Below are positions 42,603-56,532 of a DNA stretch of 64,000 bases, piece by piece. The notes under the pieces were generated by a model. That model was not told where the DNA came from and did no database searches. It worked only from the letters and a program-made list of their open reading frames with translations. How positions within the stretch are numbered: position 1 is the first letter of the stretch; each line of letters opens with the position of its first letter. The DNA comes from Diaporthe sp. PMI_573 (lineage: Eukaryota; Ascomycota; Sordariomycetes; Diaporthales; Diaporthaceae), in contig JAJTUP010000156.1 of assembly GCA_021399435.1 (NCBI GenBank), forward strand, positions 1 to 64,000, given 5' to 3'. The position numbers and the translations under genes are program-made.

Positions 42603-44148
42603 TGTTAGGGCCTCTATGTGAGGCATAATGGTTACTGTAGTTAGAAGGAGAGAGGTCTAATATTAGGGCTAGGTATATTGTAAGACTAATTTTTACTCCT
42701 TTTATTAGTAAAACGCTAAGGCTACATTTCTTTATAGGGTATAGGCTACCTATATTATCTACTAAGACGAGAGTAGAGTATTATAATTATACCTCTCTTA
42801 AGAAGGTATATCCTTAGGCCTAGTACTATAGTAACCTCTAAATAAATTACCCGGGAGCTATTATAGTTAATTTACTTATACTTTAGCGTATATAGTCTAC
42901 CTAGCTGGCTTTATCTTATCACTATTTAAACCTTTAACTTCTTAATCCTTCTGTTAACTATTACTATTAATGTTTATTTATATATAGTTTCCTTATTATT
43001 TAGTTGCTTCTTATTAGTCTAATTAATTACTAATATTACTACTATTATATCTTATCTTAGCTTTAAGAATAACTATAAAAAGCACTCTTATTACTTTTTC
43101 TATTTAGTTAGTTATAATTTAATAAGTAGTTAGTCTAGCTTTAATATAGAGAATACTATAATACTAACCTTATTTTAGCTATACGAGCAACTGTCTAGCT
43201 TTTAAGGCCTAAGTTATAGTTTATAATTAGTCTCCCTTAGTAACAATTTACTCTCTAATTTTAGTAACTATTAGTCTTTACTTTTTTTTCTTCCCCTCTT
43301 TTATACTTCTAGTTATTTAAGTTTATTAGGCTTAAATATCTTTAATAAAACTATTCTAACTTAACAGTAGTTAGGGCCTTGTCAGGGCCTCTACGCTAGG
43401 CACAGTGGTCACCGCGGATAAAAGGGGAGAAGTCTAATATTAGGGCTAGATATATTACAAGACTAATTCTTGCCCCTTTCCTTTATAAATTATCAAGGGT
43501 TCCGTCCCTTTATAACGTATAGGCCACCTACGTTACCTACTAAGATCAAGGCAGGGCACTACAATTGTACCTTCATCGAGAAGGCATGTCTCTAGGCCTG
43601 GCGCTGCCGTAACCCCTAAGTAAATCACTCAGGAGCCGTCGTAGCTAATTTACCTGTACTTTGGCATATACAGTCTACCCGGCCGGCTTTATCTTGCCGC
43701 TATTTAGACCTTTAATCTTTCTACCCTTCTGTTAACCTTTATTATTAATGTCTATTTATATATAGTTTCCTTATTGTTTAATTATTTCTCGTTAGTCCTA
43801 TTAGCTAATATTACTACTATTATACCTTGTCTCAGCTCTAAGGACAACTATAAGGAGCGCTCTTATTATTCTTTCCGTTTAGCTAGTTATAATTTAACAA
43901 GCAGTTGATCTAGCTTTAAGATAGAAGATATTATAATACTAACCTTATTCTAGCTATAAGAGTAATTACCTAGCTCTTAGGACCTAAGGTATAGTTTATA
44001 GTGGGTCTTTCTTAGTAGCAATTTACTTTTTAATCTAGGTAGCTATTAGTCTTTATACTCTCCTCTTTCTTGTACTTTTAGTTACCTAAATTTGTTGGGC
44101 TTAAATATTTTTAATAAAACTATCTTAACTTAGCAGTAATTAGGGCCT
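42603..44148 (+). repeat. Tandem duplication of a ~775-bp unit
   Basis: Unit 1 is 42603-43379 and unit 2 is 43380-44148. Each begins TGTYAGGGCCTCTA and ends TTAGGGCCT. The units match throughout; unit 2 is visibly GC-richer (for example GGCCACCTACGTTACCTACT against GGCTACCTATATTATCTACT), so most differences are transitions. This may be a pair of adjacent LTRs or a tandem non-coding repeat; no coding content. Confidence 0.8.
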
Positions 44149-44721
44149 ATAGGTTTAATCTCTATACTTATTAGTAGTAATTGCGTTATTAATACTAACC
44201 TTTTTGTTACTACTTTTAGTGCTATAGTAGCCTCTTTTTTTCTTCCCTCTCTTATATATTCCGACCTTATTATAAGCACGGCTAACTATTATTACAAGTT
44301 ATATAAGGGCACTTTCTTAGGCTCTCCTAAGACTATATAATCTTATTAAGTAGCCAAAGAAGTAGCTGTCTGCTTGCTGGGTAATATTAAGCAATACAGG
44401 CTTTCGTATATACCTTAAATATCTAAGGAAACTACTATCTCTCTTTCAGACTATATATAAAGCTATAGCTCTAGCAATAGTTACATCTATTCTATGCCCC
44501 CTTTTTAGCAGCTTATTGTAAGCCTAGCGGCGGGATATCTAGATATTATGTATAATCTATCTAATAGGGAGAAACGCTATACTATTTAGTTAACTATAAT
44601 TAATTCTTATATATCCTGTAATCTTTATTTACAAGGCTTTTTATATTAATATAAAAATATAGTCTCTTTATTTAGTAAGGCCGTTTTTTATATAACCTTT
44701 AATATTAGCTACTTTTGCTAT
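44149..44721. other. AT-rich degraded spacer
   Basis: Between the tandem repeat and the LTR-gag units; all frames closed, nothing recognised. Confidence 0.45.
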
Positions 44722-47700
44722 TGTGGAACGGGTGATAGCAATAGCAATAGTGATAACTGAAGGAGTCGGTTTAAAGCGGACCGTTGCAGCTGGCCACTTC
44801 TGGCTGGCTGGCTGCGGATGGCTGCTTAGTTATCCCAGGCAGCCACTTAGTAGCCACGCTTGAACCGACTACTGGCCTATGTATATTGTAGATTAGTCAG
44901 CCTTCTGGCTATACCCTACTTGGGCGCTTTACTACCTATAAAGGGGTTAGCTAGAAGCAACAGACTAGATAGACCTACTAAATTAAAGCTATTAAGTAGC
45001 TACTTCGGTAACCCCTTTAAGTAATTACTTATTTACGTGCCTAACTAATACTGATTAGTAATTGCTTGGTAATTCTTAATAGAAAGGAAGGAAGAGATAA
45101 ATTACTGTCGCTATTATTATAGTTTTTAAGCCATTTTAAGTAACGACATCTATGCTAAGATTATTACCAGATTAGTATATTAACGTTTGACGTGCTTTCT
45201 ACTAACTGGTAACGATTAGCCCTTAGATTACTAATCTTTATTTTAATACTTGCTGGTTTGCCTATTAGATATAAAAGGAGAAGAAGAAGCCTAAAGGTAT
45301 GCTTTATTGTATAAGAAAACACCGTTAAGAATATTATAAATATTTATCACGACAATTATATTAACGAAAGCCCTTAAAAGTACTGTTTTAAGGCTATACT
45401 GCCTATTTAAACCCTTAAGAATGTTATAATTATTTCTTATAACAACCTACTTGAAATACTATTATTTATACCGCCAAGAATCTGACTAAGTAAACATGTA
45501 AATCGACAAAAGCCTTTAGAAACGCTTTTTTTAAGGCTAAAAGAATCCTTTTACTGACTATTCGACTGATTACCCTATCCTTCTAAACGTTGCCGTGGTA
45601 TGTACGGCAACTATAACTGTAAGGGGGGCTAGTTAAGAAAATTTAAACGGTTACTACCTAAATACTATACAAGCTATTTACTTGGTCTTACAAACAGTAT
45701 ATCTTTTTGGAGCCCTGCACTACCTGTAAGGCAACTACCTTTAGAGCCCCGCACTATTTATATGGTAATCTATTGGTGCCCTATAAATCGACCATCGCTA
45801 AACGGTTTACTATATTTAACTATTGCTAAATAGTTATAGGTAAGTCTTTAGAGTGCTTTCTTATATTAAAGAGCGTACTATAACGTATTTTTACGTTATT
45901 TTTCTATTACTTTTAATTAAAACTATTGCTATTTATATCTTTTAAATTACTACTTGCTCTTTCTTTTTCTTACTATTATTATCTACGTCTAAATTATTAC
46001 AACTACTCTTCTTTATAATAATTTTATACTCTTTCTTGTACCTTGCTTTTGGTTTGCTTTCTTATACGTAAATAGTAAAGGTTACTACTATATATATTTT
46101 ATTTGCGGTTTTTATGCTTTATTCCTGCTGTCTATATATTTTGTTTTCTTTTCTATTCTTTTATTTTTACTGTTTTTTAATGTCAAGAATAAAAAAAGAG
46201 GAAAACTTTACATATAAGGCTGCGTGATAATATTTCTATTTGCTAAAAACTACTACCTACGGGTAAATAGTATATTTGTGCCGGTTAAAAGTTGCAGCTA
46301 GAAGAGTTTTAATATCCTTTATGGTAACTACATTATTAGTTTTTAATTATAATGGCAGAAGAAGATATACCGGTTGTTGCTACTAACTTTTTTGTTAAGA
46401 GCCTAGCGGCAAGTAAACATTAAAGAATAACTATTAAGGAGGAAATAAAGGCAGACAGTATTATAAGCCGATACTACTTAGTTATAAAAGCTAACTAGGG
46501 AAAGGTTGATTTATTGCTAATAGAGATACTGGTTAATACTAATAAGGTTAACAAAAAATAGGCCTCTATATATATCTTTAAGGTAATAGAGAGAATATAT
46601 TAAATATAATTTGTTAACAATAGCTTCCTACTTAATATCTAGTACTACTTTAAAGGCTAAACTCTTAAAATAGTTAATAAGGCTACTTTTGGTTAAAAAA
46701 GAAAACTTTAAAATCTTGCTTATTAATAGAAAATCTACCTTAGCCTATAGAAAAGGCAAATTAAACTATAAATTAATGCCTTTCTTGACTATAAAGAATA
46801 TCCTGCCTAGCTAACCAAAAAGCTTCTAGTATATACCATTTATCCTTAGTTATATTTTTACAGTATCTTAATAAAAGCCAGAAAAACTAAGGCTTAGACT
46901 TATAATAGCCTAATTTAACTTCTAGATCTTATACCAAATTCTATAATAGAGATTACCGATAATAATAAAGTTATTATAAAGACTAAAAAGAAAAATATTA
47001 TTTTAAAGGTTAGTAGATTGAATAGGTCATGTAGCAGTAGGATGCCTAGAGGCTTCTTTAGAATCTTGAGAATAGTTTAGACAACTTTGCATTGAATTTA
47101 AGTAGGCTTCTGTCAGCCCTCCTCACAGTCCCTCCAACATTGTCTCAACTTTAGATATGCTGCGGTTGGCTCTGGTGTAGAAATAAAGGGGCCGGAAAAT
47201 TTGGCCCTTAGACCCACCATCTTTGGCTTTAAACAGCCAGCCAACCCTAACCCTAATAATAACCAAACTAAATATAAATAAGGTTTAGAAATTAGGCTAT
47301 CTAATAAACTAAGTTACATACTTTTTAGGTAAGAAATAAGGGTAATGCAGAGGTATAAAGTTAGGGTCTTACAATAGCCTAAAAAATCGACTTACGGCCA
47401 CCAAACTCATCTTTCGGCACGCACGCCCTATAGGCACTTAGAGAAAATCCAGTGCCAAGTCTAGGGTAACTCCTTACGTACAGCGCCCATACGAGCGTTT
47501 CCGTTTAACAATTATCTCTTAACTACTATTATAACTACTAAGTTATATACCTTAGCCAGTAAGATCTATACCTTAACTAAATTAAATAACTAGCACTATA
47601 TTAAAGTTATAGTAAAATACCGTATAGGCTTTATAATAAGTCTAATAGCTATTAGTAAAATTTTTATTAATCTAGTAATAGTTACAAGAAATATTATAGC

Positions 47701-48116
47701 TATAAGATTAGTAAGATACTATTTAGCCGCCAGACTGGCAAGCTAATACCTAATAATATAAGTAGCCTAATTAGATATTTTCCAGTACATTATACCTTAC
47801 CGCAACCCTGAAACTATCCTTTATATTTCCGAATCTAAAAGATCTATACTATATACTCTTTTTAAAATACCGAGAATATATAGATTTTAAACCCGACAAG
47901 ATTACTTTCTTTTTTAAGGCCTAAGACTAAAGGCTAAAATAAACCAAAGATACCTATAATCTTCTTAATAATAAGATCTACATTATATTCTCTCTTGCCC
48001 GGTCTTATAATAATATATAATTCTTCCCTTACTTTTTACTAATTATGCCTAGCTATACTAGATTATCTATATTGGTCTAAATATAAAATTTTTAGAAGCT
48101 TATAAAAGACTTAAAT
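44722..48116 (+). mobile_element. Degenerate LTR plus gag unit A
   Basis: Begins TGTGGAACGGGTGATAGC, a good LTR start. An LTR-like segment of about 510 bp (44722-45230) matches 48117-48625. Downstream, a gag-like frame from about 46352 reads MAEEDIPVVATNFF, EEIKADSIISRYYLVIKA and ASIYIFKVIERIY with TAG stops. Unit A matches unit B over its whole length except for the ~0.5-kb repeat at 47031-47511. It ends where unit B begins, so the two are in tandem. Confidence 0.7.
47031..47511. repeat. ~0.5-kb dispersed repeat, copy B (inside unit A)
   Basis: Matches 6761-7260. The flanks are like TTATTT on the left and TTATCT on the right, while the uninterrupted unit B reads TTATTTCTTAAC at the same point (near 50350), which suggests a short target-site duplication blurred by mutation. 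It lacks visible terminal inverted repeats and coding potential. Confidence 0.75.
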
Positions 48117-51100
48117 TGTGGAATGGGTGATAGCAATAGCGATAGCGATAGCCGAAGGTGTTGGTCTAAAGCAGACTGCTGTAGCTGGCCACTTCTAGCT
48201 GGCTGGCTGCAGATGGCTGCTTAGTTATCTCAGGCAGCTACTGGCAGCAAGGACGCTTAGACCGACTACTGGCCCTGCATACCTTAAATTAGTCAGCCTT
48301 CTAGCTACACCCTACTTAGGCGCTTTGCCGCCTACAAAGGGGTCAGCCAGAAGTAATATACACGATAAACCTACCGAATTAAAGCTATTAAGTAGCTACT
48401 TTGGTAACTCCTTCGAGTAATTACTCGTTTATATGCCCAACTAATACTGATCAGTAATTGCTTGGCAATCCTTGATAGAAAGGAAGAAAGAGACAGATTA
48501 CTGTCGCTATTACTATAGTTTTTGAGCTATTTTGAGTAATGATATCTGTGCTAAGATTATTACCAGGCTAGTATACTAATGTTTGATGTGCTCCTTACTA
48601 ACTGGCGACGATTAGCCTTTAGATAACCTAATTTTTCCCGGTAAAGGAAGGATTTGGGACTTATTAGTATGCTTTATTGTATAAGAAAATACCGTTAAGA
48701 TTATCACAAATATTTACCACGACGATTATATCGACAAAAGCCCTTGAAAGCACTATTTTAAGGCCATACTGCTTATTTGCATTGCTAAGAACCTGACTAA
48801 GTAAATGTGTAAATTGACAAAAGCCCTTAGAAACACTTTTTTTAAGGCCAAAAGAACCCTCTACTAACTACTTAACCAATTGCTTTACCCCTTATAAATA
48901 TTGCCGTGGTATGTATGGTAACTATAACTATAAGGAGGGCTAGTTAAGAAAATTTAAACAGTTACTACCCAAATGCTATATAAACTATTTACTTGGTCTT
49001 ACAAACGGTATATTCCTTTAGAGCCCCGTACTGCCTGTATAGCAACTTATTGGTGCCCTATACTTAAACATTGTAAACGGTTATCTATAAATCAACTATT
49101 GCCAAACGGTCTACTATACTTAACTATTGCCGAATAGTTGTAGGCAAGTCTTTAGAGTACTTTCCTACGTTAAAGAGCGTGCTATAATGTGTTTTTGTAT
49201 TGTTTTTCCGTCACTTTTAATTAAAACTATTGCTATTTGTACCCTTTAAACCACTACTTGCCCTTTTCCATTATTACTTGCTCTTTCTCTCTCTCTTACT
49301 ATTGTTACTTACGCCTAAATTATTACAACTACCTTTCTCTACGACATTTTTATACCCTTTCGCGACTTCCCTTTAGTCTGCTTTCTTATATGCAAATAGC
49401 GAAGGTTGCTACTACATATATCTTATTTACAATCTCTGTGCTTTATCCCTACTGTCTATGTGTTTTGTTTTCTCTCCTACCCCTTTGTTTTTATTGTTTT
49501 TTAATATCAAAAACAAGAAAAGAGGAAAACTCTATATATAAAACTATATAGTAATACTTTTGTTTGCTGAAGACTACTACCTATAGGTAAATGGTATACT
49601 TGTGCCGGTTAGAAGCTGCAGCCAGAAGAGTTTATAATAGCCTCTATAATAACTATATTAGCAGTTTTCGATCATAATGGCAGAAGAGAATATATTAGTT
49701 ATCGCTACTAACTCTTCTTTTAAGAGCCTAGCGGTAAGTAAACGCTGAGGAATAACTATTGAAGAGGAAATAAAGATAGATAGTATTGTAAGCCGGTACT
49801 ACTTGGTTACAAAAGCCGACTGGGAAAAGATTAATCTATTGTTAATAGAGATACCAGTTAATATTAAGAAGGTCGATAAGAAATAAGCCTCTATATATAT
49901 TTTTAAGGTAATAGAGAGGATATATTAAATATAATATGTCGACAATAGCTTCCTGCTTAATGCCTAGTTTTACTTTAAAGAGTAGACTGCTGAGATAGTT
50001 GGCAAGGCTACCATTGGCTAGAAGAAAAAACTTTAAAACCTTGCTTGTTAGTAAGGTATCTATCTTGGTCTATAGGGAAGATAAATTAGACTATAAATTG
50101 ATGCCTTCTTAACCTATAAGAAATATTCTGCCTAGCCAATTAAAGAGCTTTTGGTATATGTTATTTATCCTTAGTTATACTTCTATGGCGCCTCTATAAG
50201 AGCCAGAAAGACTAAGGCTTAGACTTATAATAGCCTAATTTAATTTCTAGATTTTGTGCTAGATTCTGTGCCAGATTCCGTGCCGGATTCTGTAGTAGAG
50301 ATTGCCGACAATAATAAAGTTGTTATAAAAACCAAAAAAGAGAGCGTTATTTCTTAACTATTACTACTACTATAGTATATATCTTAGCAGGCAAAAGCTA
50401 TATCTTAACTAGGTTAGGTAACTAGCACTATATTAGAGTTACGGTAGAATATTATATAGGCTTTACGATAAGTCTAATAGCTGCTGGTAAAGCTTTTATT
50501 AAATTAGTAATGGTTATAAGAAATACTATGGCTATAAGACTAGTAAGATGTTGTTTAGCCGCTAGACTGGCGAGCTAATATCTAGCGATATAAGCAGCCT
50601 AATTAGACGTTTCCTGGTGTGCTATACCTTGCTGGAACTCTAAGACTGTCCTTTATGCTATTAGATCTGGAAGATCTATACTGTATATTCTCTCTAAAAT
50701 ACTAAGGGTATGTCGATTTTAAACCTAATAAGATTATGTCTTTTTCTAAGGCCTGGGATTAAAGACTAAAATAGACCGAAGATGCCTATAATCTTTTTAA
50801 TAATAAAGTCTGCATTATATTCTTTATTGCCCGGTCTTATAATATTATTTTACTGTAATTTTATATAATTCTTTCCTTAATTCTTACTAATTATACTAAG
50901 CTGTACTAGATTATCTATACTGGCTTAAATATAGAATTCTTAGAAGCCTATAGAAGACTTAAATAATACTTTAATATTAATACTAATTACTAATAGTATT
51001 ACAATAATTAGATAATAGTAATGTTTAAAACCTTTTGCTAAGATAAAGATAATATTAATAAGAGTTTTTGTAATATTTTGGCACTATTTCTTAACAAATT

Positions 51101-53390
51101 ACAGCTATACTAGTAAGTACTTGGCCTTAAGTACTAAGGCGACAAGATGCTTTATATAATAGTATTATATGCTTGCTCCGGAGTGCCTAAATTTAAACAT
51201 ATACTCTTTATGCTGCAAGTATTATATAAATATTTTTTTTAAAATCTGTAATTATTACTTAAGCTAAGCATTAACTGTATAATATCTTAATGATTCCTTT
51301 AGAAAGATAAGGTTAGTATAGACAACGAGATATACTATTTTAATTGTCGGTATATAAATAATTGGCAATAAGGTTGCAGATTAGGCTTTTAAGTATAATT
51401 TGGCTATGACGGCTTCTATAGTAATAATTACTGCTGTGGTAATAACTGCTGTTATAGTAATAGCTGCCGCTATAGTAATAATTGACGTTATGGCTATTAT
51501 TAAAAATGCTGCTTTATATATAATAAAGAAGGATGTTGGTCTTTAAACTATATCTTTGAGAAATATTGGAAGGCATATAAGTAGTATTTCTCGATCTGTA
51601 AAATCGAGGGGTATTTAATATCTAATGTTGAGTTTGCTTCTTTTCTTGTTAACTTTAAAGGACTTAACATTGCTTTAAAAGATACTTATAATAAGTATAA
51701 AGATAATCTAAATAGTTATGAGAAAGCTTAATAGCTTCTTGCCGATACTTTATTTCTATACTTGCTTGGCCTTAATAATGCTAATAAAACTAATAATACT
51801 ATTGTCCTAGCAAGTTAATTTATGCTAAAAGGGAGATATTCTTATAATAAATTTTAAGGTATTATTCCTGATATTAGCACTATATAATTCTTAACTGCTG
51901 GCTATAAATAATACTTAGCCTTAAATCAAGAAAACCCCTCTATTATTATAGATACCGGCTATACCGGCAAGGCTGTTATTAAGTTTAAAAAAGAATCTTG
52001 TCTTATTTTAATTGATACAATAACTGTAAAGACGACTATAGGGCCTATTACCTTCTATATTATAGAAGCTCTGACCTTATTTCTAATATATATCTAAGAT
52101 ATAGATAAGCTGGGAGTCTACTTTTATAATACTATCGACAAATTGGTATTGTTATAAAAGCTAGGCTTAGATGTAACTATTTTAATAACCTAGAAGTAGG
52201 GTTATCTATGGTTTTTTCTAAAAAGTTACAAGGTAGGTATATTTTTTATAGAAAATAAACTTTAACGACTTTATTGATAATTTAGTTACCTAGTAGCTAA
52301 CTACCTATATTATCTGCTTAAAGATGCTGGTTATAATCCTAACCTTACTGTACTTAAGGTTATTAGCAAGTTTTATTATTACTATTAGCTAAAGAGCGCT
52401 GCCCTAAGAAGGTTTAAGTTTAACCTAAAAGATAACTATAACTTTAACTATAAGATTATTATTAATATTATATACTTTAACAGTAAGCTGGTACTATATA
52501 TTGTAAACTCTGGAATGTTTTTTTAAGCTAGAAAGTTTCTAGCATTAATGTCTATAAAGAATAGCTAGAAAGCCCTTTAAATGGTCTAGATAGATATATA
52601 TCTAGGCCTTTCTAACTATCTTACTTATAATGCTAGTACCAACTTTACTTTAGCTAAATTTTAAAATAAGGTAAAGATTATAGGAATTATATATAAATAG
52701 GTTTTAATAGAAGCCTACTAGTCTATAGGTAAGATTAAACGCTATTATAGATTATTTTAATGAGCGTTTAAGATTTTCTATATAGAATTAAGAGGGATTT
52801 TTTTAGAGGATGCTATTTTTTAAATGGTAATAAAAGCCATAAATAATACTGCTGGTCTAAACAGATTAGTATTTACTTTACTTATCTTTAGCGCTTTTCT
52901 ATAAATAAATATAGATTTGCCGCTTATACTATTAATACTTAAGTATATTAAGGTAGTTGTTAAGGCAATATAAGATCTCTAAAAGCACTATACTAAAAAG
53001 TAGATTGCTGGAGCTCTTAGTACCTAGAATAGCCTAGATACTACCGGTATACTAAATATACTACTATAGTTAGAGATACTTATATGGTAAGAAAAAAACG
53101 GTTAGTAGGGTCTATATAAGCTAATAGTAGTTAATAGGTACAATATAACTCTTGACCTGCTAAATAAACCTATAAAGTTTAGGTTAACTATTGTCTAAGA
53201 ATACTTTTGGAACAATAAGAACCTCTTACCCGAGTTCTCGTCGGGCAATAGACTAGATACTAGTTTATTACCTACTTTAAATAATGGTAGGCCCAGAATA
53301 GATTTAGTATTTATTCCGGAAACCGGCCGGCCTAAAGTAGGCCTATTATTTGCTTTAGACTATATTAGTGTCCTGGCCTTGCTATCAGAG
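48117..53390 (+). mobile_element. Copia-type LTR retrotransposon 1, truncated, RIP-degraded
   Basis: LTR-like start TGTGGAATGGGTGATAGC (48117-48625), then gag (from about 49677, MAEENILVIATNSS), a gag C-terminal/linker part near 51540-51900, a protease-like stretch (DTGYTGKAVIKFKKES, about 51950) and an integrase core (YKIIINIIYF, IDIYLGLSNYLTYNAS, IKAINNTAGLN, about 52450-52870). Domain order gag-protease-integrase is that of Ty1/Copia. The reverse transcriptase and 3' LTR are missing; homology ends before the satellite at 53396. Stops are mostly TAG. Confidence 0.75.
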
Positions 53391-53395
53391 TTGTG

Positions 53396-53640
53396 AGTAT
53401 ACAGCTAGTATACAGGTATACAAGGTATATAGGTATACAGGTATACAGGTATACAAGGTATACAGGTATACAGGTATACAAGACCACTAGGTATACAGGT
53501 ATACAAAGTATACAGTATATTTGTATACTTGTATACCTAGGTATACAAGTATACAGGTATATAAAGTATATAGTATACTTATATATCTATATACCTGGAT
53601 ATATAAGTATATAGGTATATAAATATATATATAACTATTA
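53396..53640 (+). repeat. GTATACAG-type short satellite
   Basis: Imperfect tandem copies of an 8-10 bp unit (GTATACAGGTATACAAG and variants), self-complementary at GTATAC, grading into more AT-rich variants (TATATAGG). It directly follows the truncated Copia element. Confidence 0.88.
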
Positions 53641-53772
53641 TAATATTAAATTAATACTTTAATATATTAATATATTATATATTAAATTATTAATAGTTTA
53701 ATAAACTAATAAAATAAACTAATAAATTAATAGTTTTGTAAATAAATAGACTAATAAACGAATAGACTAGTA

Positions 53773-53853
53773 AACTAATAGACTAATAGACTAATAGACT
53801 AATAGACTAATAGACTAATAGACTAATAGACTAATAGACTAATAGACTAATAG
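53773..53853 (+). repeat. 8-bp microsatellite, ACTAATAG units
   Basis: About ten almost perfect tandem copies of ACTAATAG, flanked by decayed copies from about 53700. Confidence 0.9.
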
Positions 53854-54095
53854 TTTTGTCTATAAATATAGTAGCCTTTCTATTATTTTTTTCTCTTCTT
53901 CTCTTTTTTCTTTCTTTTATCTATATCGACTAAGATCCTAAATAGCTATCTTAACTATTAACCGACTTACTTATCGACTATTACTATATTTTAAACTTAA
54001 AACCTTTAAAAAAAACAGTTGTTTCTTTAATATAAAAAAGTCTTAAAAAATAACAAGTTATCTCTTTATTATATATATATATAAATCTTAAAAAA

Positions 54096-56465
54096 ATGGC
54101 TTTTTTTACTTCTTCGGCTGCTGGACCTTCTAATTATCGAATTCGACCTGCCCAGGAATCTGACCCTGAAGACGATAGTTATATTAGTAGTGACGCTAAT
54201 AGCGTTATATCTACTAATAATTATTTTAAAACGCCAGCTAAAAAAGACGAATTTAAAAACGAAAGAGGAAATAAATCAACTTTTACTTTCAAACCACCTA
54301 ATGCTTATATAATTACAAATAAATTATTTTCTTATAAACTATTAGATATTAATTATTCTACCCCTCAAAAAGTAGTATTTTATTATACTATGCCGGGTTG
54401 TAAAGCTAAATATATCTATAATGCTGTTAGGGCTCAAATTAGCTCTAATGGTACAACTTACTATAAAGAAAAACATATACAAATAGCTTATTGTCCTGAA
54501 GTTAAAGATAAATTAATTAAAAGTAAGTTATTCATTAAATATAACTATATTAATTAATAATATTAATAATAAAATTAGGATTAGACTATAACGAAACTAT
54601 ACACTATGATTTAGATTTAAAATCTCAACAAAGTACTCAATTATCTATTACTGAGTCTTTTACTGAAAATAGAAAAAAAAAGAGGGTTATCTCAGAACTT
54701 AAGTATTGATAATAAATTATATTTAGAAAAGATTATTAATTTTCTATCTTCTAATAATTTATCTTTTCATATTTTATCTTCTTTATTCTTTAATAAATTA
54801 ACAGAATATTTAAACAAGTAAGTATTATATTATATATATTCTATTAATTTATTAATAACATTAATATATAGAAATACACCTAAGTTATACTATCGAAAAT
54901 TAAGGGCTTTTTTACGAGTTTCTTATAATAATACTATACAAGATCTTAAAAAGATTATTAAAAAACAAATTAAAAATAATAAAGGAATATCTATACAGCT
55001 AGATATATAGACTTCAATTAATTCCTATAAATATTTAGGTGTTATAATAAATTATATTAATAAAGACTATAAGCCAGATTACCGACTAATAGATAAGAAA
55101 TATATATTAACTATTAATTAAATTTTATTATTATACTAATAATATAAATATAGGTTTTAAAATTTTAGACAAAGCCTATAGTAGAGATTATATATTTAAA
55201 ATATTTAAAAATAATATAGCTATTCTTTAGAATTACCATTAAATACTATTAATAGATATATTTTATAATTATCTATTTCTATTTAATTAATATATATTAA
55301 TTTTAAATTATAATATTACTCGAGATAACGGCTCAAATAATAACACATTTATCAATAACTTTAAACTTAAATATTTTCTCAAATTTAATAATAAATTTCA
55401 AAACAATATACGCTATATAGCTCATATATTTAATATAGCCGCTAGAGCTATTATTCATTCTTTTAATAAAAATACTATTAATAGTAAAGATCTACAAGAA
55501 ATTAAATTATCTAATATTTTTACTCAAACCAGAGAAAAATAGAAATCTATTTCTAAATCAGAAAAAGATAAGACTTTAAATAAACTACTAGGTATTTAAA
55601 AAAAATAGAGTTTTTAAATTACATATTTACTAATAAAGAATAGGGTTACCTAATAAAATTCGACAAGTTGCTATAATAATTAAACGAAATCGACAGATTA
55701 AAAAACGTTGGCTTGAAATTCTTCAAGAATGTAAATTAAACGGTAAAATCGATAATAAAGATAATAGAACATTAATTCCACTAGATATTTATTTATACTT
55801 TATTTACTTTAAGGTTTTAATAATAAAACTAATTTTATTTAATATTAAATGTTAATACTCATTGGAATTCTTTATATAAAATGTTAAATATGGCTATAAT
55901 GTTTCAATATCCTATAAATCAGCTTATTCAAAACTTTAACCACGGTCTATTAAAATAAATAGCTATTCCTAAAAAGAAATAGACACAATTAACTAATTTA
56001 AGAGATATTCTATATCTTTTTTACAAACCTACTATATTTTTTCAAGGGTTAACCTACCCTACTTTAAGTTTAACATTAAACTAGGTTAATAATATATACG
56101 AAAAACTATTAGACTTTAAACAACTATATATAGATAAGTTAAATTTAGGAGAAGAAGATAGTATAAGTAAAAGTTATATTTATATATTTATTTAATATTT
56201 TATACTAATATCTTTAGGTTCTTTTACATCTATATTCACAGTCTTTTATAGACGCTATTAATACAGGATTAAATAAATTAAATACTTACTTTCCTTCTAA
56301 TTTAAAATAAACAAATTTAGATATTAAAAATTATAAAACAACTTTATTTACTACACTATTAGATCCACAACAAAATATAGTAGCCTTAGAAGATTTAAAT
56401 CTTTCTTTTAGTAATATTAATTATATTAAAGAGCTTCTATTTACTAAATTAAAGAAGTAAGTTCT
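54096..56465 (+). pseudogene. hAT-family transposase, degenerate, with AT-rich introns
   Basis: Exon 1 (54096-54522) includes a BED-like zinc-binding region with YTMPGCKAKYIYNAV. A GTAAGT..AG intron follows (about 54523-54581). Later parts show GISIQLDI-stop-TSINSYKYLGV (the DxWTS motif with Trp as TAG, about 54980-55045), ITRDNGSNNNTFINNF-like sequence at 55315-55350, IRYIAHIFNIAARAI (about 55410-55455), WNSLYKMLNMAIMFQ (about 55863-55905) and FTTLLDPQ (about 56350-56375), the normal hAT order. An indel in an A-run near 54670 and many TAG/TAA codons kill it. It stops about 70 bp before the Copia LTR at 56533. Terminal inverted repeats were not identified. Confidence 0.8.
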
Positions 56466-56532
56466 TACTTTACTTAAAGTACTTTTATTAATATAAAATA
56501 CTAATAATCTATAGGGTTTATAATAAAGTTAA

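Noticed and set aside
42416..42628. 70-codon hydrophobic frame
   Set aside because: Chance frame in AT-rich DNA with no homologous support.
49237..49551. 104-codon Tyr/Leu-rich frame in the LTR-gag unit
   Set aside because: Composition is that of RIP-degraded AT-rich DNA; the corresponding part of unit A is closed.
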